Source of the DNA: Caldifarciminota bacterium
GTDB taxonomy: Bacteria; Hydrothermota; Tepidihabitantia; Tepidihabitantales; Tepidihabitantaceae
Direction: 5' to 3'
Assembly (NCBI GenBank): GCA_020352555.1
Contig: CP070680.1
Span: 2,819,521-2,859,221, forward strand
DNA length: 39,701 nucleotides
This document shows, piece after piece, positions 7,803 to 16,018 of the stretch. The translations under genes and the position numbers were made by a program. Every line of letters starts with the position of its first letter. Within the stretch, counting starts at the first letter, position 1. Under the pieces are notes generated by a model. It was not told where the DNA came from. It worked only from the letters and a program-made list of their open reading frames with translations, and did not search any database.

Positions 7803-8903
7803 TCAGGGGTCCTGGTGCGCAGACCCTGAAGCCTCCGAATACTGTGCCTCCGGGGCCGAGCGCAGAGTGAAGCTGAACGCGCTGCCTTCGTTGACTCTGC
7901 TGCTGACTCCGACCTCGCCGCCGAGTCGGCGGACGATGCGCTGGACAATCGACAGGCCGAGGCCGTGGCCTTTGGCCCGGACTTCGTCAAGCCGGGTGTG
8001 GGGCTTGAATAGTCGCGCTTGGTCTTCTTCGGACAGGCCTGGTCCGTTGTCTCTGACCCAGAACCTCACCAACCCGTTCGGCTGGACTTCGGCACCGAGC
8101 TCCACGCTGGGCGGGTCGCCGCCGTATTTGACCGCGTTGCTGATGTAGTTGGCCCAGACTTCCTCGACCCAGGGCGCGTGGCCGAGCGCTGCCGGCCAGG
8201 TATCGGGTACGGTTACGGCGGCGTTCCGGTCGCGGATCATGTAGTCAAGCCTGTTCAGGGCCTCGCGGACAACGGCCGCCATGTCGACCGGCCTGAGCTC
8301 GACCTTCTGCTTGCGGACTCCGGCGAGCAGGAGCAGTTCGTGGATGATGCGGTTCATCCGGGTGCCGCTCTGGACCACCTGGTCCAGGAAGCGCTCACGT
8401 TTCTCTCTGCTCAGGTCGTCGAACTGGGTCCTGAGCAGCTCGGTGAACCCCATGATACCGGTCAGGGGGCCTTTCAGGTCGTGGGCAACGGTGTGGGCGA
8501 AGGCGTCCAGTTCCTGGATCAGCTCCGCCTGCCGTTCCTGAAGCAGCGCCAGCTCGCCCGCACGCTGCTGGAGCAACACCCGCTGGCGCTCCTCGACCTT
8601 GGAGTCCAGCATGATGATCCAGTCACCCTCTTTGCCAGGGAACAGGTGGATCTCGGCCGGCCAGTGGGATGTAGTGAACACGCACGGCAGCACGACCGGA
8701 TCATCTTCCAACGGCAGCATGCCCTCGAGGAACCACGCACGTTCGGTGATGGCCATGTCGGGCTTGAGCCCGTAGAGGCCGTAGTCCAGGGTGTTGTGCC
8801 AGGACACAAGGCGTCCCTGTTTGCTGACCAGCAGGCAGGCGGGCGACCGGCGCCTGATGGTCAGGTCGGACAGGTAGTCGAGAACAGGCTGGGGCAGCGG
8901 CAT
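7803..8903 (-). CDS. Soluble sensor histidine kinase
   Basis: A 366-residue kinase without membrane segments. Residues 1-105 form a PAS-like sensor region (SPACLLVSKQGRLVSWHN) that I cannot assign to a named family. A coiled coil (about 108-140, rich in Q, E and L) leads to the HisKA box AHTVAHDLKGPLTGI with the phospho-accepting H near 147. The HATPase domain follows with N box NYISNAVKYGG, G1 DNGPGL, and GHGLGLSIVQRIV. It lies downstream of a Ras-like GTPase gene, separated by a spacer made of 8-bp repeats. No response regulator is adjacent. The input may be cytoplasmic, possibly the GTPase; that is inference. Confidence 0.88.
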   Translation of the reverse strand: MPLPQPVLDYLSDLTIRRRSPACLLVSKQGRLVSWHNTLDYGLYGLKPDMAITERAWFLEGMLPLEDDPVVLPCVFTTSHWPAEIHLFPGKEGDWIIMLDSKVEERQRVLLQQRAGELALLQERQAELIQELDAFAHTVAHDLKGPLTGIMGFTELLRTQFDDLSREKRERFLDQVVQSGTRMNRIIHELLLLAGVRKQKVELRPVDMAAVVREALNRLDYMIRDRNAAVTVPDTWPAALGHAPWVEEVWANYISNAVKYGGDPPSVELGAEVQPNGLVRFWVRDNGPGLSEEDQARLFKPHTRLDEVRAKGHGLGLSIVQRIVRRLGGEVGVSSRVNEGSAFSFTLRSAPEAQYSEASGSAHQDP

Positions 8904-8913
8904 CTACGAGGAA

Positions 8914-8961
8914 GTGGTCGAGCGACTGAACGACCGAGCGGCCGAGTGACCGAGCGGCCCG
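8914..8961 (+). repeat. Degenerate 8-bp tandem array, type GTGRYCRA
   Basis: Six consecutive octamers without indels, for example GTGGTCGA and GTGACCGA, filling most of the spacer between the GTPase and kinase genes. The same octamer family recurs at 33435-33474. Confidence 0.75.
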
Positions 8962-8986
8962 GCCGCGGAGCGGCAACGGATGCGGG

Positions 8987-9517
8987 TCACTGCTCTGCGC
9001 GCCCCAGGATTGCGCGGCCGAGGGTGGTGAAGGCCTCGGTGACTCCTTCGCCGGTGCGGGCGCTGGTCTTCAAGACGGTGAGGCCGCGCCTCTCCAGCTC
9101 GTCGAGCCGGGAAGGTTCCAGCCGCCAGTCTTCAGCCAGGTCGGCTTTGTTGAGCAGCAGTACGCAAGGAGTATCACGGGAGCTTGTTTCGGTCAACCCC
9201 ATTATCTCGAACGCGCCGTCGAGAGACGGCGGCCTGGTCCCGTCGACGACCAGCAGGTAGCCGGCAGCGCCACGCAGATAGGACTTGAGGATTTGGCGGA
9301 AGTCTTCTTCGCTGTGGAGGTCCCATACGATCATGTTCATCCTGCGTCCCTCGAGCTCGACCATGCACTTGTCGATGCGGACGCCGACCGCGACGCGGGG
9401 ATGTTGGGAGAACGTGTTGCGGACCAGCCGGTCGACGAGACTCGTCTTGCCGACCCCGAACGCGCCCAGCATGCAGATTTTCTTCTGTATAGGGTCTCTC
9501 CCGCCACCAATCGGCAT
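8987..9517 (-). CDS. Prokaryotic Ras-like small GTPase
   Basis: A 176-residue GTPase. G1 is GAFGVGKTS, G4 is NKAD and G5 is TSA, all as in Ras/Rab-type switches. G3 is WDLHSEED rather than the canonical WDTAGQE, so the conserved switch II glycine is missing, which may lower intrinsic hydrolysis. Start chosen at ATG 9517; an in-frame upstream extension to 9568 runs through a strong hairpin and looks non-coding. No lipid-anchoring cysteine end is seen. Small GTPases of this kind usually act in polarity or signalling with roadblock partners; here the partner in the operon is a histidine kinase. Confidence 0.85.
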   Translation of the reverse strand: MPIGGGRDPIQKKICMLGAFGVGKTSLVDRLVRNTFSQHPRVAVGVRIDKCMVELEGRRMNMIVWDLHSEEDFRQILKSYLRGAAGYLLVVDGTRPPSLDGAFEIMGLTETSSRDTPCVLLLNKADLAEDWRLEPSRLDELERRGLTVLKTSARTGEGVTEAFTTLGRAILGRAEQ

Positions 9518-9527
9518 CAGGCTATGC

Positions 9528-9564
9528 CCCCGGCGCTTTCCGGCGGGCCGTGCCCGCGCCGGGG
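9528..9564 (-). promoter_or_regulatory. Strong hairpin upstream of the GTPase start
   Basis: CCCCGGCGC (9528-9536) pairs perfectly with GCGCCGGGG (9556-9564); the loop contains a second possible stem CGGGC/GCCCG. It ends about 11 bases before the ATG. A nearly identical right half recurs at 24190-24208. Confidence 0.5.
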
Positions 9565-9724
9565 CCATACTGGCAGGTTGCTCGACAGACCCCTCCGGCG
9601 TTCTCTCGTGCCGGTGCAGTCGCAGCTGCGGTCAACAGACCCGCGTTCACCGCCCAAGCTACAGTCCGGCATACAGCAAGTCAAGCGAGCAGAAGGCGCC
9701 GACAGCAGAGAGCGGCATTCCCTT

Positions 9725-9743
9725 CTGCCTTCCGAACCGGCAG
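9725..9743 (+). repeat. Single copy of the CTGCCAG/CTGGCAG palindrome family
   Basis: CTGCCTTCCGAACCGGCAG matches the dispersed element best seen at 25097-25114 (CTGCCAGAGGACTGGCAG). The stretch 9565-9769 holds no gene I can support. Confidence 0.45.
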
Positions 9744-9769
9744 GGGGATGTCGCTGAGGATGCGGGTAG

Positions 9770-11194
9770 CTAGGAAGCTTCCGGTTCGGTCCTCTCGGTC
9801 GCGGGGTATCTTCCTTCGTAGAAGTGCTTGAGGTCCAGGGCCTCGGGGTCGTCGGGATACAGCTTGAGCCATTGGTCCAGCGCCAGCTTCATGCCGTCCA
9901 CCAGTCCGGCGTGCTCGGAGGAGTGATACATGTCGTGCAGGTAGCGGCGAGCCTCCTGCTGGTCACCCGCCTCAGCGAAATGGTCGGCAAGCAAGCTGTT
10001 GATGTGGAAATGGTTGTAGGCGAGCGGGGTCAGATGGCGGGTTATCGGCGACAGATTTTCGATCCACGGCTCCAGGGCGCCGGGCACGTCCATCCGGTAC
10101 TTCTGTCGAACGTTACTGGCTAGCCGGTCGATGTCGACTGGTCTGGAAACGGGCCTGTCGGCGACCCGGTACACAAAACCCTCGAGCACAAGCCTGTCCT
10201 GGTACGGGTCCAGCCGGTCCTTGTACACGGTGATCGCGAAATAGACCGGGCGCCCGGCCGCCGGCGCGTGCTCGATGATGTCGGCCACGAGCCGGTCCGA
10301 CGGGGTGACCACTGAGCCGTCTCCGCCCTTCCGAGCCTTGAGACCGGTGAGCTCTTCGTCGGTTAGCGATATCGGAACATCGAATGAGTCGCGCCACAGT
10401 GCGGCCACCGTCTCGAGATTGAGCAGGCTGAGATTGACGACACTCACATCGCTCCTGAACCCCTCGGCCTGCTGCAGAGCGTAGAGCGGGTAGGTGTCGT
10501 TGTCACCGTTGGTGAAGATCACGGCGTTGCTGTCCAGATCGACGAGCATGTTGTTGGCCATGCTCAGCAGCGCAGGGGGGAAGTAGTGCGCGCGTCCCAA
10601 CTCGGCAATCTGTTCGCGGGCCCTGGTCAGCTGGCCGGTTGCCATGTAGTTGCACCAGAGCCCGGTGCGGGCATAGGCGGCCAGCCTGTGGCTTGACTGC
10701 AATGCCTTCTTGAAGTACTCCTCGGCCTTGGCGAACCTCTCCTCATCTGACATCGGCTTCAGAGTCTTTGCGCCCCGGTACGGAGTGATGAGGTCGGCGT
10801 AGTTGCAGAGCGAGGCGACCGCGTCCGGGTCCAGCTCCAGCGCCCTGCCGCATTCGACCAGAGCCGAATCGACGTTGCCGGTGTAGCGGAGCGCCATGCT
10901 CAGGCCGAGATGGGCCTCGGCGCTCGCGGGAAACTCGGCTGCGAGCTCGCGGTAGGCATCGAGCGCATCCTCGAACTTGCGCTCGTAGAGTACGCGGTGG
11001 GCTGCGGCGAGGCGCGTTTCGGCGGTAGCCGGCGCCAGGGCCTTGGATATTCCCCAGCGTTCGGAAGGGAAAACGGCACCGGCCTGCTGCTGAGCCGGCG
11101 GGCATCCGGCGGACAAGAGCAGCATGACGAAAGGGACTGCAACGGGAACGGCGAGTCGGATCAGTCCCTGCTTGAAAGATCTCCTGCGGTCCAT
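9770..11194 (-). CDS. TPR lipoprotein with a DUF2723-tail-like domain
   Basis: A 474-residue exported protein. ATG 11194 is chosen because GGAGG lies four bases upstream; the longer frame to 11230 lacks this. The lipobox LLLSAGC gives a lipidated cysteine. Residues of about 60-200 are TPR units (ALDAYRELAAEFPASAEAHLGLSMALRYTG in outline, then ALVECGRALELDPD). A segment around residues 225-260, FTNGDNDTYPLYALQQAEG then VSVVNLSLLN, resembles the soluble part of DUF2723 membrane proteins, but no membrane domain is present. A further TPR-like end follows. Likely a periplasmic or outer-membrane scaffold; function unknown. Confidence 0.82.
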   Translation of the reverse strand: MDRRRSFKQGLIRLAVPVAVPFVMLLLSAGCPPAQQQAGAVFPSERWGISKALAPATAETRLAAAHRVLYERKFEDALDAYRELAAEFPASAEAHLGLSMALRYTGNVDSALVECGRALELDPDAVASLCNYADLITPYRGAKTLKPMSDEERFAKAEEYFKKALQSSHRLAAYARTGLWCNYMATGQLTRAREQIAELGRAHYFPPALLSMANNMLVDLDSNAVIFTNGDNDTYPLYALQQAEGFRSDVSVVNLSLLNLETVAALWRDSFDVPISLTDEELTGLKARKGGDGSVVTPSDRLVADIIEHAPAAGRPVYFAITVYKDRLDPYQDRLVLEGFVYRVADRPVSRPVDIDRLASNVRQKYRMDVPGALEPWIENLSPITRHLTPLAYNHFHINSLLADHFAEAGDQQEARRYLHDMYHSSEHAGLVDGMKLALDQWLKLYPDDPEALDLKHFYEGRYPATERTEPEAS

Positions 11195-11338
11195 AGAACC
11201 TCCATGTTCTTTGATGAGGTCACCCGTCACGGGCCCGGGCCGGCCTCTGTGGACTCTGAGTTGTGCAATCTGGCATCAGTAGAGAGACGGTTCGGCTGGC
11301 TGCCGGGTTGTCACGCATCAGGTATGACGGCACTCAGC

Positions 11339-11366
11339 AAGATAGGCGCAGCGCTGATTGTGTCAA
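11339..11366 (-). promoter_or_regulatory. Promoter of the TPR lipoprotein
   Basis: Minus strand TTGACA (11361-11366), 16-bp spacer, TATCTT (11339-11344). The leader would be about 138 nt. Confidence 0.55.
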
Positions 11367-11368
11367 GG

Positions 11369-11430
11369 GCACCGTCCGGGGCCGGCAGGTGACAGACTGA
11401 CTCCGGCCGCTTGCCTGCGAGGGACGGTGC
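11369..11430. other. Large inverted repeat between divergent promoters
   Basis: GCACCGTCC (11369-11377) pairs perfectly with GGACGGTGC (11422-11430); inside, GGCCGG can pair with CCGGCC. It abuts the -35 box of the TPR gene. The spacer 11195-11914 (about 720 bp) otherwise holds the two divergent promoters and the palindromic repeats at 11702-11838; I see no convincing gene in it. Confidence 0.5.
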
Positions 11431-11611
11431 GCACTTCGCCATCAGGGTCTGGCGTTCCGCGTCTGGTTGGGGTACAATATGGTGGAGGTTGGCGGCGTCA
11501 GGCCGCTGGAGGGTCGGCCGGGGAGATGCGGCACGCAGCTCTGGCGACGTCTGCCGGGGCAGTGGAGGCTCAGAGTCCGCGCAGCAGCGCCGCCTGCGCC
11601 AAGGAGAATGC

Positions 11612-11639
11612 TTGACACCGCACCGAGAAGTTCTAGATT
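11612..11639 (+). promoter_or_regulatory. Promoter of the surface operon 11915-22393
   Basis: TTGACA (11612-11617), 16-bp spacer, TAGATT (11634-11639). The leader would be about 270 nt and would carry the palindromic repeats at 11702-11838. Confidence 0.55.
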
Positions 11640-11701
11640 CTCCTGACTCCGGGAAGACGACACCGTCATCTCGGAAGGACAATGTCCGAGCAGGCGTGGT
11701 G

Positions 11702-11838
11702 CTGCCAGAAGGACGGCAGTGCGACGTTGCCGCAGAACCGGCAGTTTCTCAAGACTGCGAGACACCGGCAGGCTGCCCATCCGAGCCTGAGGCCTTCCGG
11801 AGCGTGCGCGAGCATGTGTGCTGCCTGAGAACTGGCAG
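11702..11838 (+). repeat. Cluster of four CTGCCAG/CTGGCAG-type palindromes
   Basis: Degenerate copies start at 11702, 11728, 11755 and 11821; the first three are spaced 26-27 bp, the same period as the duplicated copy at 25097-25141. Examples: CTGCCAGAAGGACGGCAG and CTGCCTGAGAACTGGCAG. They lie in the predicted leader of the surface operon and could each form a short hairpin. Confidence 0.5.
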
Positions 11839-11914
11839 GTCAGTTTCTGAGCGCTGGAGTGCGCCCGTACTGGGGCACACAGCGGCAGAGATATAGATCC
11901 AATAAGGAGGCAAG

Positions 11915-13105
11915 ATGAGAGCTAGCGTTCTGCCATCTGATGGCAGTGTCCGCTTCGCTCCCAATCGTGGAAGCCGGCCGCGGGTCGGGTCTGTAGCGCG
12001 CAGCCGCATTGCGGCGGCCGCGCTCGGGTTGCCCCTGGCCGTCGCCGTGCTTTTCTTCGGCTGCGGGAGAGTTCCCCCAGAGGCTTTCTGGGAGGCGAGT
12101 GCAGAGGACTCGGCCGCGATTCAGGCGGTCGTCGACGAGCACTTGGCCGATTTCCTTACCGATTTCGACCAAATCTCGGCCCCCGAATCGTTGAAGATCG
12201 AGGGCCTGATTGTGATCGACACGTCACTGACGAACGAACAGGGCACCAGGCTGCAGGATGAGATGGAGGAGAACCCCTACCGTCAGCGTTTCCGGGTCGA
12301 CGCGCTGCAGCATGTGTTTGAGAAGACCGACCAGGGCGGCTACTTCTTTGAACAGAGGCTGTACGCCCATCTCGACACGCTGCGGGAGGATACCTTCTGC
12401 ACGGTGCTCTTTGTCGAATCCATCCCCGGGTACCTCGACATGCATGTCTACGAGTACACGCAGTATCTGAAAGACACGCTGATTTTCCCTTCGCCGGGCG
12501 AAACGCTCGTGCTTCGGATGTTTGACTCACAGTTCTCGGACACGAGTTTCAAGCTGCAGAAGGAGTTCCTTGCCCACACTTCCAATGGCCTCTTTCTGCA
12601 GAAGGAAAGCGGTGAGTGGAAGTTCAAGAAGACGATGGGCGGGTCGCGCTTCTATACCCCGAACCCGAACGACGCTCCCTACCTGCTGCTGCTCTACCTG
12701 AAGGAGTACGGTGCCGAGGAGGTCGACACCATTTGGCTGCGGCCTGACACGCTGGAAAACGGCATCCAGCGGCTGTACGCTGCAGGCGAGCTGCCGACCT
12801 ACGCGGCGGGCGAAACGCTCCAGGTGCAGATATCGCCGTACACCGACGTGCCGGACGCGGATTTCTACGCCTACCTGGACGGCAAGCGCTACGACTTCAG
12901 AAACGCGACTACTTCCTGGGAAATCCCGCTGCCGGCAGACATCGAACCCGGAATTCACAGGCTATACGTTGAACAGACGCCTATCCCGGTCTACTACGAG
13001 GCGTCCGGCAAACCCTTCGAGAAGAGGGAACCGGATGACACCGAAGAGGGCCGGTACGTCTCTGCAGTCTGGGGTATCGCGATAAACATCGAGGGAGGTG
13101 AGTAA
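11915..13105 (+). CDS. Lipoprotein of unknown function, first gene of surface operon
   Basis: A 396-residue protein. AAGGAGG stands five bases before ATG 11915. After a long basic N-terminus, a hydrophobic stretch ends in LFFGC, a plausible lipobox with the cysteine near residue 50. The rest is soluble, acidic and rich in aromatic residues, with no family I recognise; a GWTF-like beta-rich C-terminus (ADFYAYLDGKRYDF, then EPGIHRLYVEQ) suggests an Ig-like end domain. The stop is four bases before the TonB-dependent receptor gene, so the two products are probably made together; by analogy with SusD or PorU partners it may sit on the receptor, which is inference. Confidence 0.8.
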   Translation: MRASVLPSDGSVRFAPNRGSRPRVGSVARSRIAAAALGLPLAVAVLFFGCGRVPPEAFWEASAEDSAAIQAVVDEHLADFLTDFDQISAPESLKIEGLIVIDTSLTNEQGTRLQDEMEENPYRQRFRVDALQHVFEKTDQGGYFFEQRLYAHLDTLREDTFCTVLFVESIPGYLDMHVYEYTQYLKDTLIFPSPGETLVLRMFDSQFSDTSFKLQKEFLAHTSNGLFLQKESGEWKFKKTMGGSRFYTPNPNDAPYLLLLYLKEYGAEEVDTIWLRPDTLENGIQRLYAAGELPTYAAGETLQVQISPYTDVPDADFYAYLDGKRYDFRNATTSWEIPLPADIEPGIHRLYVEQTPIPVYYEASGKPFEKREPDDTEEGRYVSAVWGIAINIEGGE

Positions 13106-13108
13106 ACC

Positions 13109-16009
13109 ATGAAATACTCTTCTACCTCCAGATCCAGCGCCGTTCTTGTCGCGGTATTCACCGCGGCCGGCTTCGCGCTGGCCGGAGTGACCGGCTCGGT
13201 CGACGGCAAGGTCACCGAGAAGGGCACCGGCGAAGTGCTGGCGGGCGCAAGCGTCGTGCTGATCCAGCAGGACAACCCGACCGACTACGGCACCGCGACC
13301 GACGCGATCGGCCGGTACCAGATCATCAACGTCCCGGCCGGCTACTACGACGTCGAGTGCAGCTTCATGGGGTATGTCACTGAGAAGGTAACCGGCGTGC
13401 TGGTGATTCAGGACCAGAGTGTGACAGTCGACTTCAAGCTCGGCACCGAGATCATCGAATCCGGGACCGAAGTCAACATCGTGGCCAAGAAGGTCGATCT
13501 GGTTCGGATCGAAGAACCGTTCACCCAGCGCATCATCACCGACGACGAGTTCAAGCGGCTGCCGGTTGACCAGCTGTCCGATATCGTCGGGCTGCAAGCC
13601 GGCGTTAGCCAGACCACGACCGGCTGGACACACATCCGCGGCGGCCGGTACGACGACGTCGCCTATTTCGTCGACGGCGTGGCGGCCCAGGATGCGGTCT
13701 ACGGCACGCTGTGGTCGAGCCCGCGGCCGACGACCGATGCGTTGCAGTCGGTGGTGGTCCTGACCGGCGGATTCGATGCCGAGTACGGGTCCGCGATGTC
13801 GGGTGTCATCAAGGCTGTGACCAAGGAAGGCGGCAGCAAGACTTCCGGCAGGCTGAGGTACTACACCGACGAGATGTTCCCGGACCCGGACCTGAACTTC
13901 GGGTACAACCGGGCCTCTTTCAGCATCGGCGGTCCGCTGGTCGATAAGCTGCGGTACTTCGTTTCCGCCGAGCTATTCAAGACCGACGACGATCGGAACA
14001 TCCAGTACCAGGTCCACGCGCCGCGCGGCGAGTACACGGGCGAAGGCAAGCTGACCTACACGATGCCCAAGTCCTTCCCGTTGACCCGCGAAGGACTGAA
14101 GTTCACTTTCGACGGCCACCATTCGAACTACCAGTGGCAGAGCTTCGCCAACTCCTACAAGTACCTGCAAGAGGCCCTCTACGCCAACCGGGTGCGGTCG
14201 ACCAAGGCCAACTTCACCATCAACCACATGCTCAACGAGACGACGGTGTACGAGGCCAAGGTCGGGATGTTTTCGACCGCTTTGATGCGTGCCGTGCGCA
14301 ACTACTCGGCCGAAGCGGCGGACACCACAGGGTTCTGGGGTTTCCTGCGCGGAGCCGGGATCTGGGACCGCTACTTCTTCCGTGCCGAAGACTGGGTGTT
14401 CGACTGGGAGAAGTACCGGGCAGAGCAGCTCGAAAACGACGACCCTGACCCGATCACCGACCAGGAGGACGCGGTGCTCAAGCTCTACCGGTCTTACTGG
14501 CTCGACGCCGACGGCAACCGGGTGTACGCCCACCGGTTCGACCGCAACTTCCTGCAGACCAACACGGTCACAATCAACAACCCGCACGGTGTGTACGAAG
14601 GCCTGTTTGTGGGCGAAGGCGACACCCGTTCCTGGCACTACCGGGCGACCGACCACCTGCTGGGCAAGTTCGATTTCACCAAGACCCTGAACAAGGTCCA
14701 CGAGATCAAGACCGGTGTGCAGCTAACCTCATACACGATATCGGTCTACGAGAACTCGCTGCCCTGGGATCCAAACCCGTTCTGGGACGCCTATTCCTAC
14801 GATCCGCTGGTCGCGGCGGTATACCTGCAGGACAAGGCCGATTTCGAGGACCTGGTGGTTCGCGCCGGACTGCGGTTCGACTACCTCGACTCCAAGGCCG
14901 AAGTCCGGGTGTTCCCTGAGAGCCTAGGCTCCAGCCCCGAGATCGCCGACAGCCTGGTCATCGTCGACCCGAAGTACCGGTTCTCGCCCAGGCTCGGGCT
15001 GTCCTACCCGATTACCGAGCGGGTCAAGTTCCGGTTCAGCTACGGACATTTCTTCAAGAACCCGAGTTTCAACGACCTGTTCAGCTACGCTGACCGTACC
15101 GCGGCCGAGCTGCGCTCGCGCGGCAACATCGTGGTCGGCAACGCCGACATGGCGGCCGAGAAGACGATCGCCTACGAACTGGGGTTCGACGCCCAACTCA
15201 CGGATATCTTCGCCTTCGACCTGACGATGTTCTACAAGGACGTGTTCGACTTGTCAGGGCTGCGGCCGGTGCAGGCGCTACCCCAGCCCTACACGATGTA
15301 CTACAACGTCGAGTACGCCCGGATCCAAGGGTTTGAGGCAACGATGACCAAGGTCCTCGACCAGTACTGGTCCTTGCGGGCGGGCTACACGTTCCAGATT
15401 GCGAGAGGCACGGCCTCTACCGCCTTCGACCAGTACATGCGCTCGACCCCGCTTCAGGTCGACTACTACCTGGACCAGGACCAGCGCCACTCGGTCAACG
15501 CGGACCTGACGTTTGCGCTCCCGGGTGAGTTCACCTTCGTGCCGCTGCGCGACTTCGACATCGCGACGGTGTTCACCTACGGGTCGGGCGGACCCTACAC
15601 TCGCCAGGACGACCGGGGCGATCGCATCGGCAAAGAGAATGAGTACCGGATGCCGGACAGCTACAACGTCGACATGCGGATTGCGAAAGACTTCCGCTTC
15701 GCCGGCATGGGCTTGGCCGTCAACTGCGACATCTCCAACCTCCTCGGCAACGAAAACATCCTCTACGTCCACCCCACCACGGGAGAGCCCGACAGAACGG
15801 GCCGGGAGCCGAAGCCGACCCAGTTCGGCGGCGGCCTGGCGGTTGGCGATCCGTACTACCACTCGAACCGCGACTACAACCACGACGGCTACATGACGCG
15901 GAGCGAGGCCTACGCCTCCTACATGATCGCCTACCGGGACCGCAACGATTCGCCGAGCAACTACGCTGCTGGCCGCAAGGTGCGGTTCGGCGTCACGCTA
16001 TCGTTCTAA
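13109..16009 (+). CDS. TonB-dependent receptor with N-terminal regulatory-like domain
   Basis: A 966-residue outer-membrane protein. A signal peptide (about 1-25) is followed by a carboxypeptidase-regulatory-like Ig domain (VDGKVTEKGTGEVLAGA, AIGRYQIINVPAGYY, about 30-105), then a TonB plug (about 130-245, VGLQAGVSQTTTGWTHIRGG, GGFDAEYGSAMSGVI) and a long beta-barrel ending in VTLSF with a terminal phenylalanine. Typical of SusC/Oar-like receptors in the FCB group. The substrate is unknown. Shine-Dalgarno GGGAGG lies upstream. The gene downstream encodes a tailed secreted protein and then a PorV-like protein, so it may serve protein export or surface assembly rather than nutrient uptake. Confidence 0.93.
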   Translation: MKYSSTSRSSAVLVAVFTAAGFALAGVTGSVDGKVTEKGTGEVLAGASVVLIQQDNPTDYGTATDAIGRYQIINVPAGYYDVECSFMGYVTEKVTGVLVIQDQSVTVDFKLGTEIIESGTEVNIVAKKVDLVRIEEPFTQRIITDDEFKRLPVDQLSDIVGLQAGVSQTTTGWTHIRGGRYDDVAYFVDGVAAQDAVYGTLWSSPRPTTDALQSVVVLTGGFDAEYGSAMSGVIKAVTKEGGSKTSGRLRYYTDEMFPDPDLNFGYNRASFSIGGPLVDKLRYFVSAELFKTDDDRNIQYQVHAPRGEYTGEGKLTYTMPKSFPLTREGLKFTFDGHHSNYQWQSFANSYKYLQEALYANRVRSTKANFTINHMLNETTVYEAKVGMFSTALMRAVRNYSAEAADTTGFWGFLRGAGIWDRYFFRAEDWVFDWEKYRAEQLENDDPDPITDQEDAVLKLYRSYWLDADGNRVYAHRFDRNFLQTNTVTINNPHGVYEGLFVGEGDTRSWHYRATDHLLGKFDFTKTLNKVHEIKTGVQLTSYTISVYENSLPWDPNPFWDAYSYDPLVAAVYLQDKADFEDLVVRAGLRFDYLDSKAEVRVFPESLGSSPEIADSLVIVDPKYRFSPRLGLSYPITERVKFRFSYGHFFKNPSFNDLFSYADRTAAELRSRGNIVVGNADMAAEKTIAYELGFDAQLTDIFAFDLTMFYKDVFDLSGLRPVQALPQPYTMYYNVEYARIQGFEATMTKVLDQYWSLRAGYTFQIARGTASTAFDQYMRSTPLQVDYYLDQDQRHSVNADLTFALPGEFTFVPLRDFDIATVFTYGSGGPYTRQDDRGDRIGKENEYRMPDSYNVDMRIAKDFRFAGMGLAVNCDISNLLGNENILYVHPTTGEPDRTGREPKPTQFGGGLAVGDPYYHSNRDYNHDGYMTRSEAYASYMIAYRDRNDSPSNYAAGRKVRFGVTLSF

Positions 16010-16018
16010 GGAGGACGG

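Noticed and set aside
11311-11682. Minus-strand frame of 123 codons in the 720-bp spacer
   Set aside because: Composition rich in R, P, S and C, no homology, and it crosses two promoters and a large inverted repeat.
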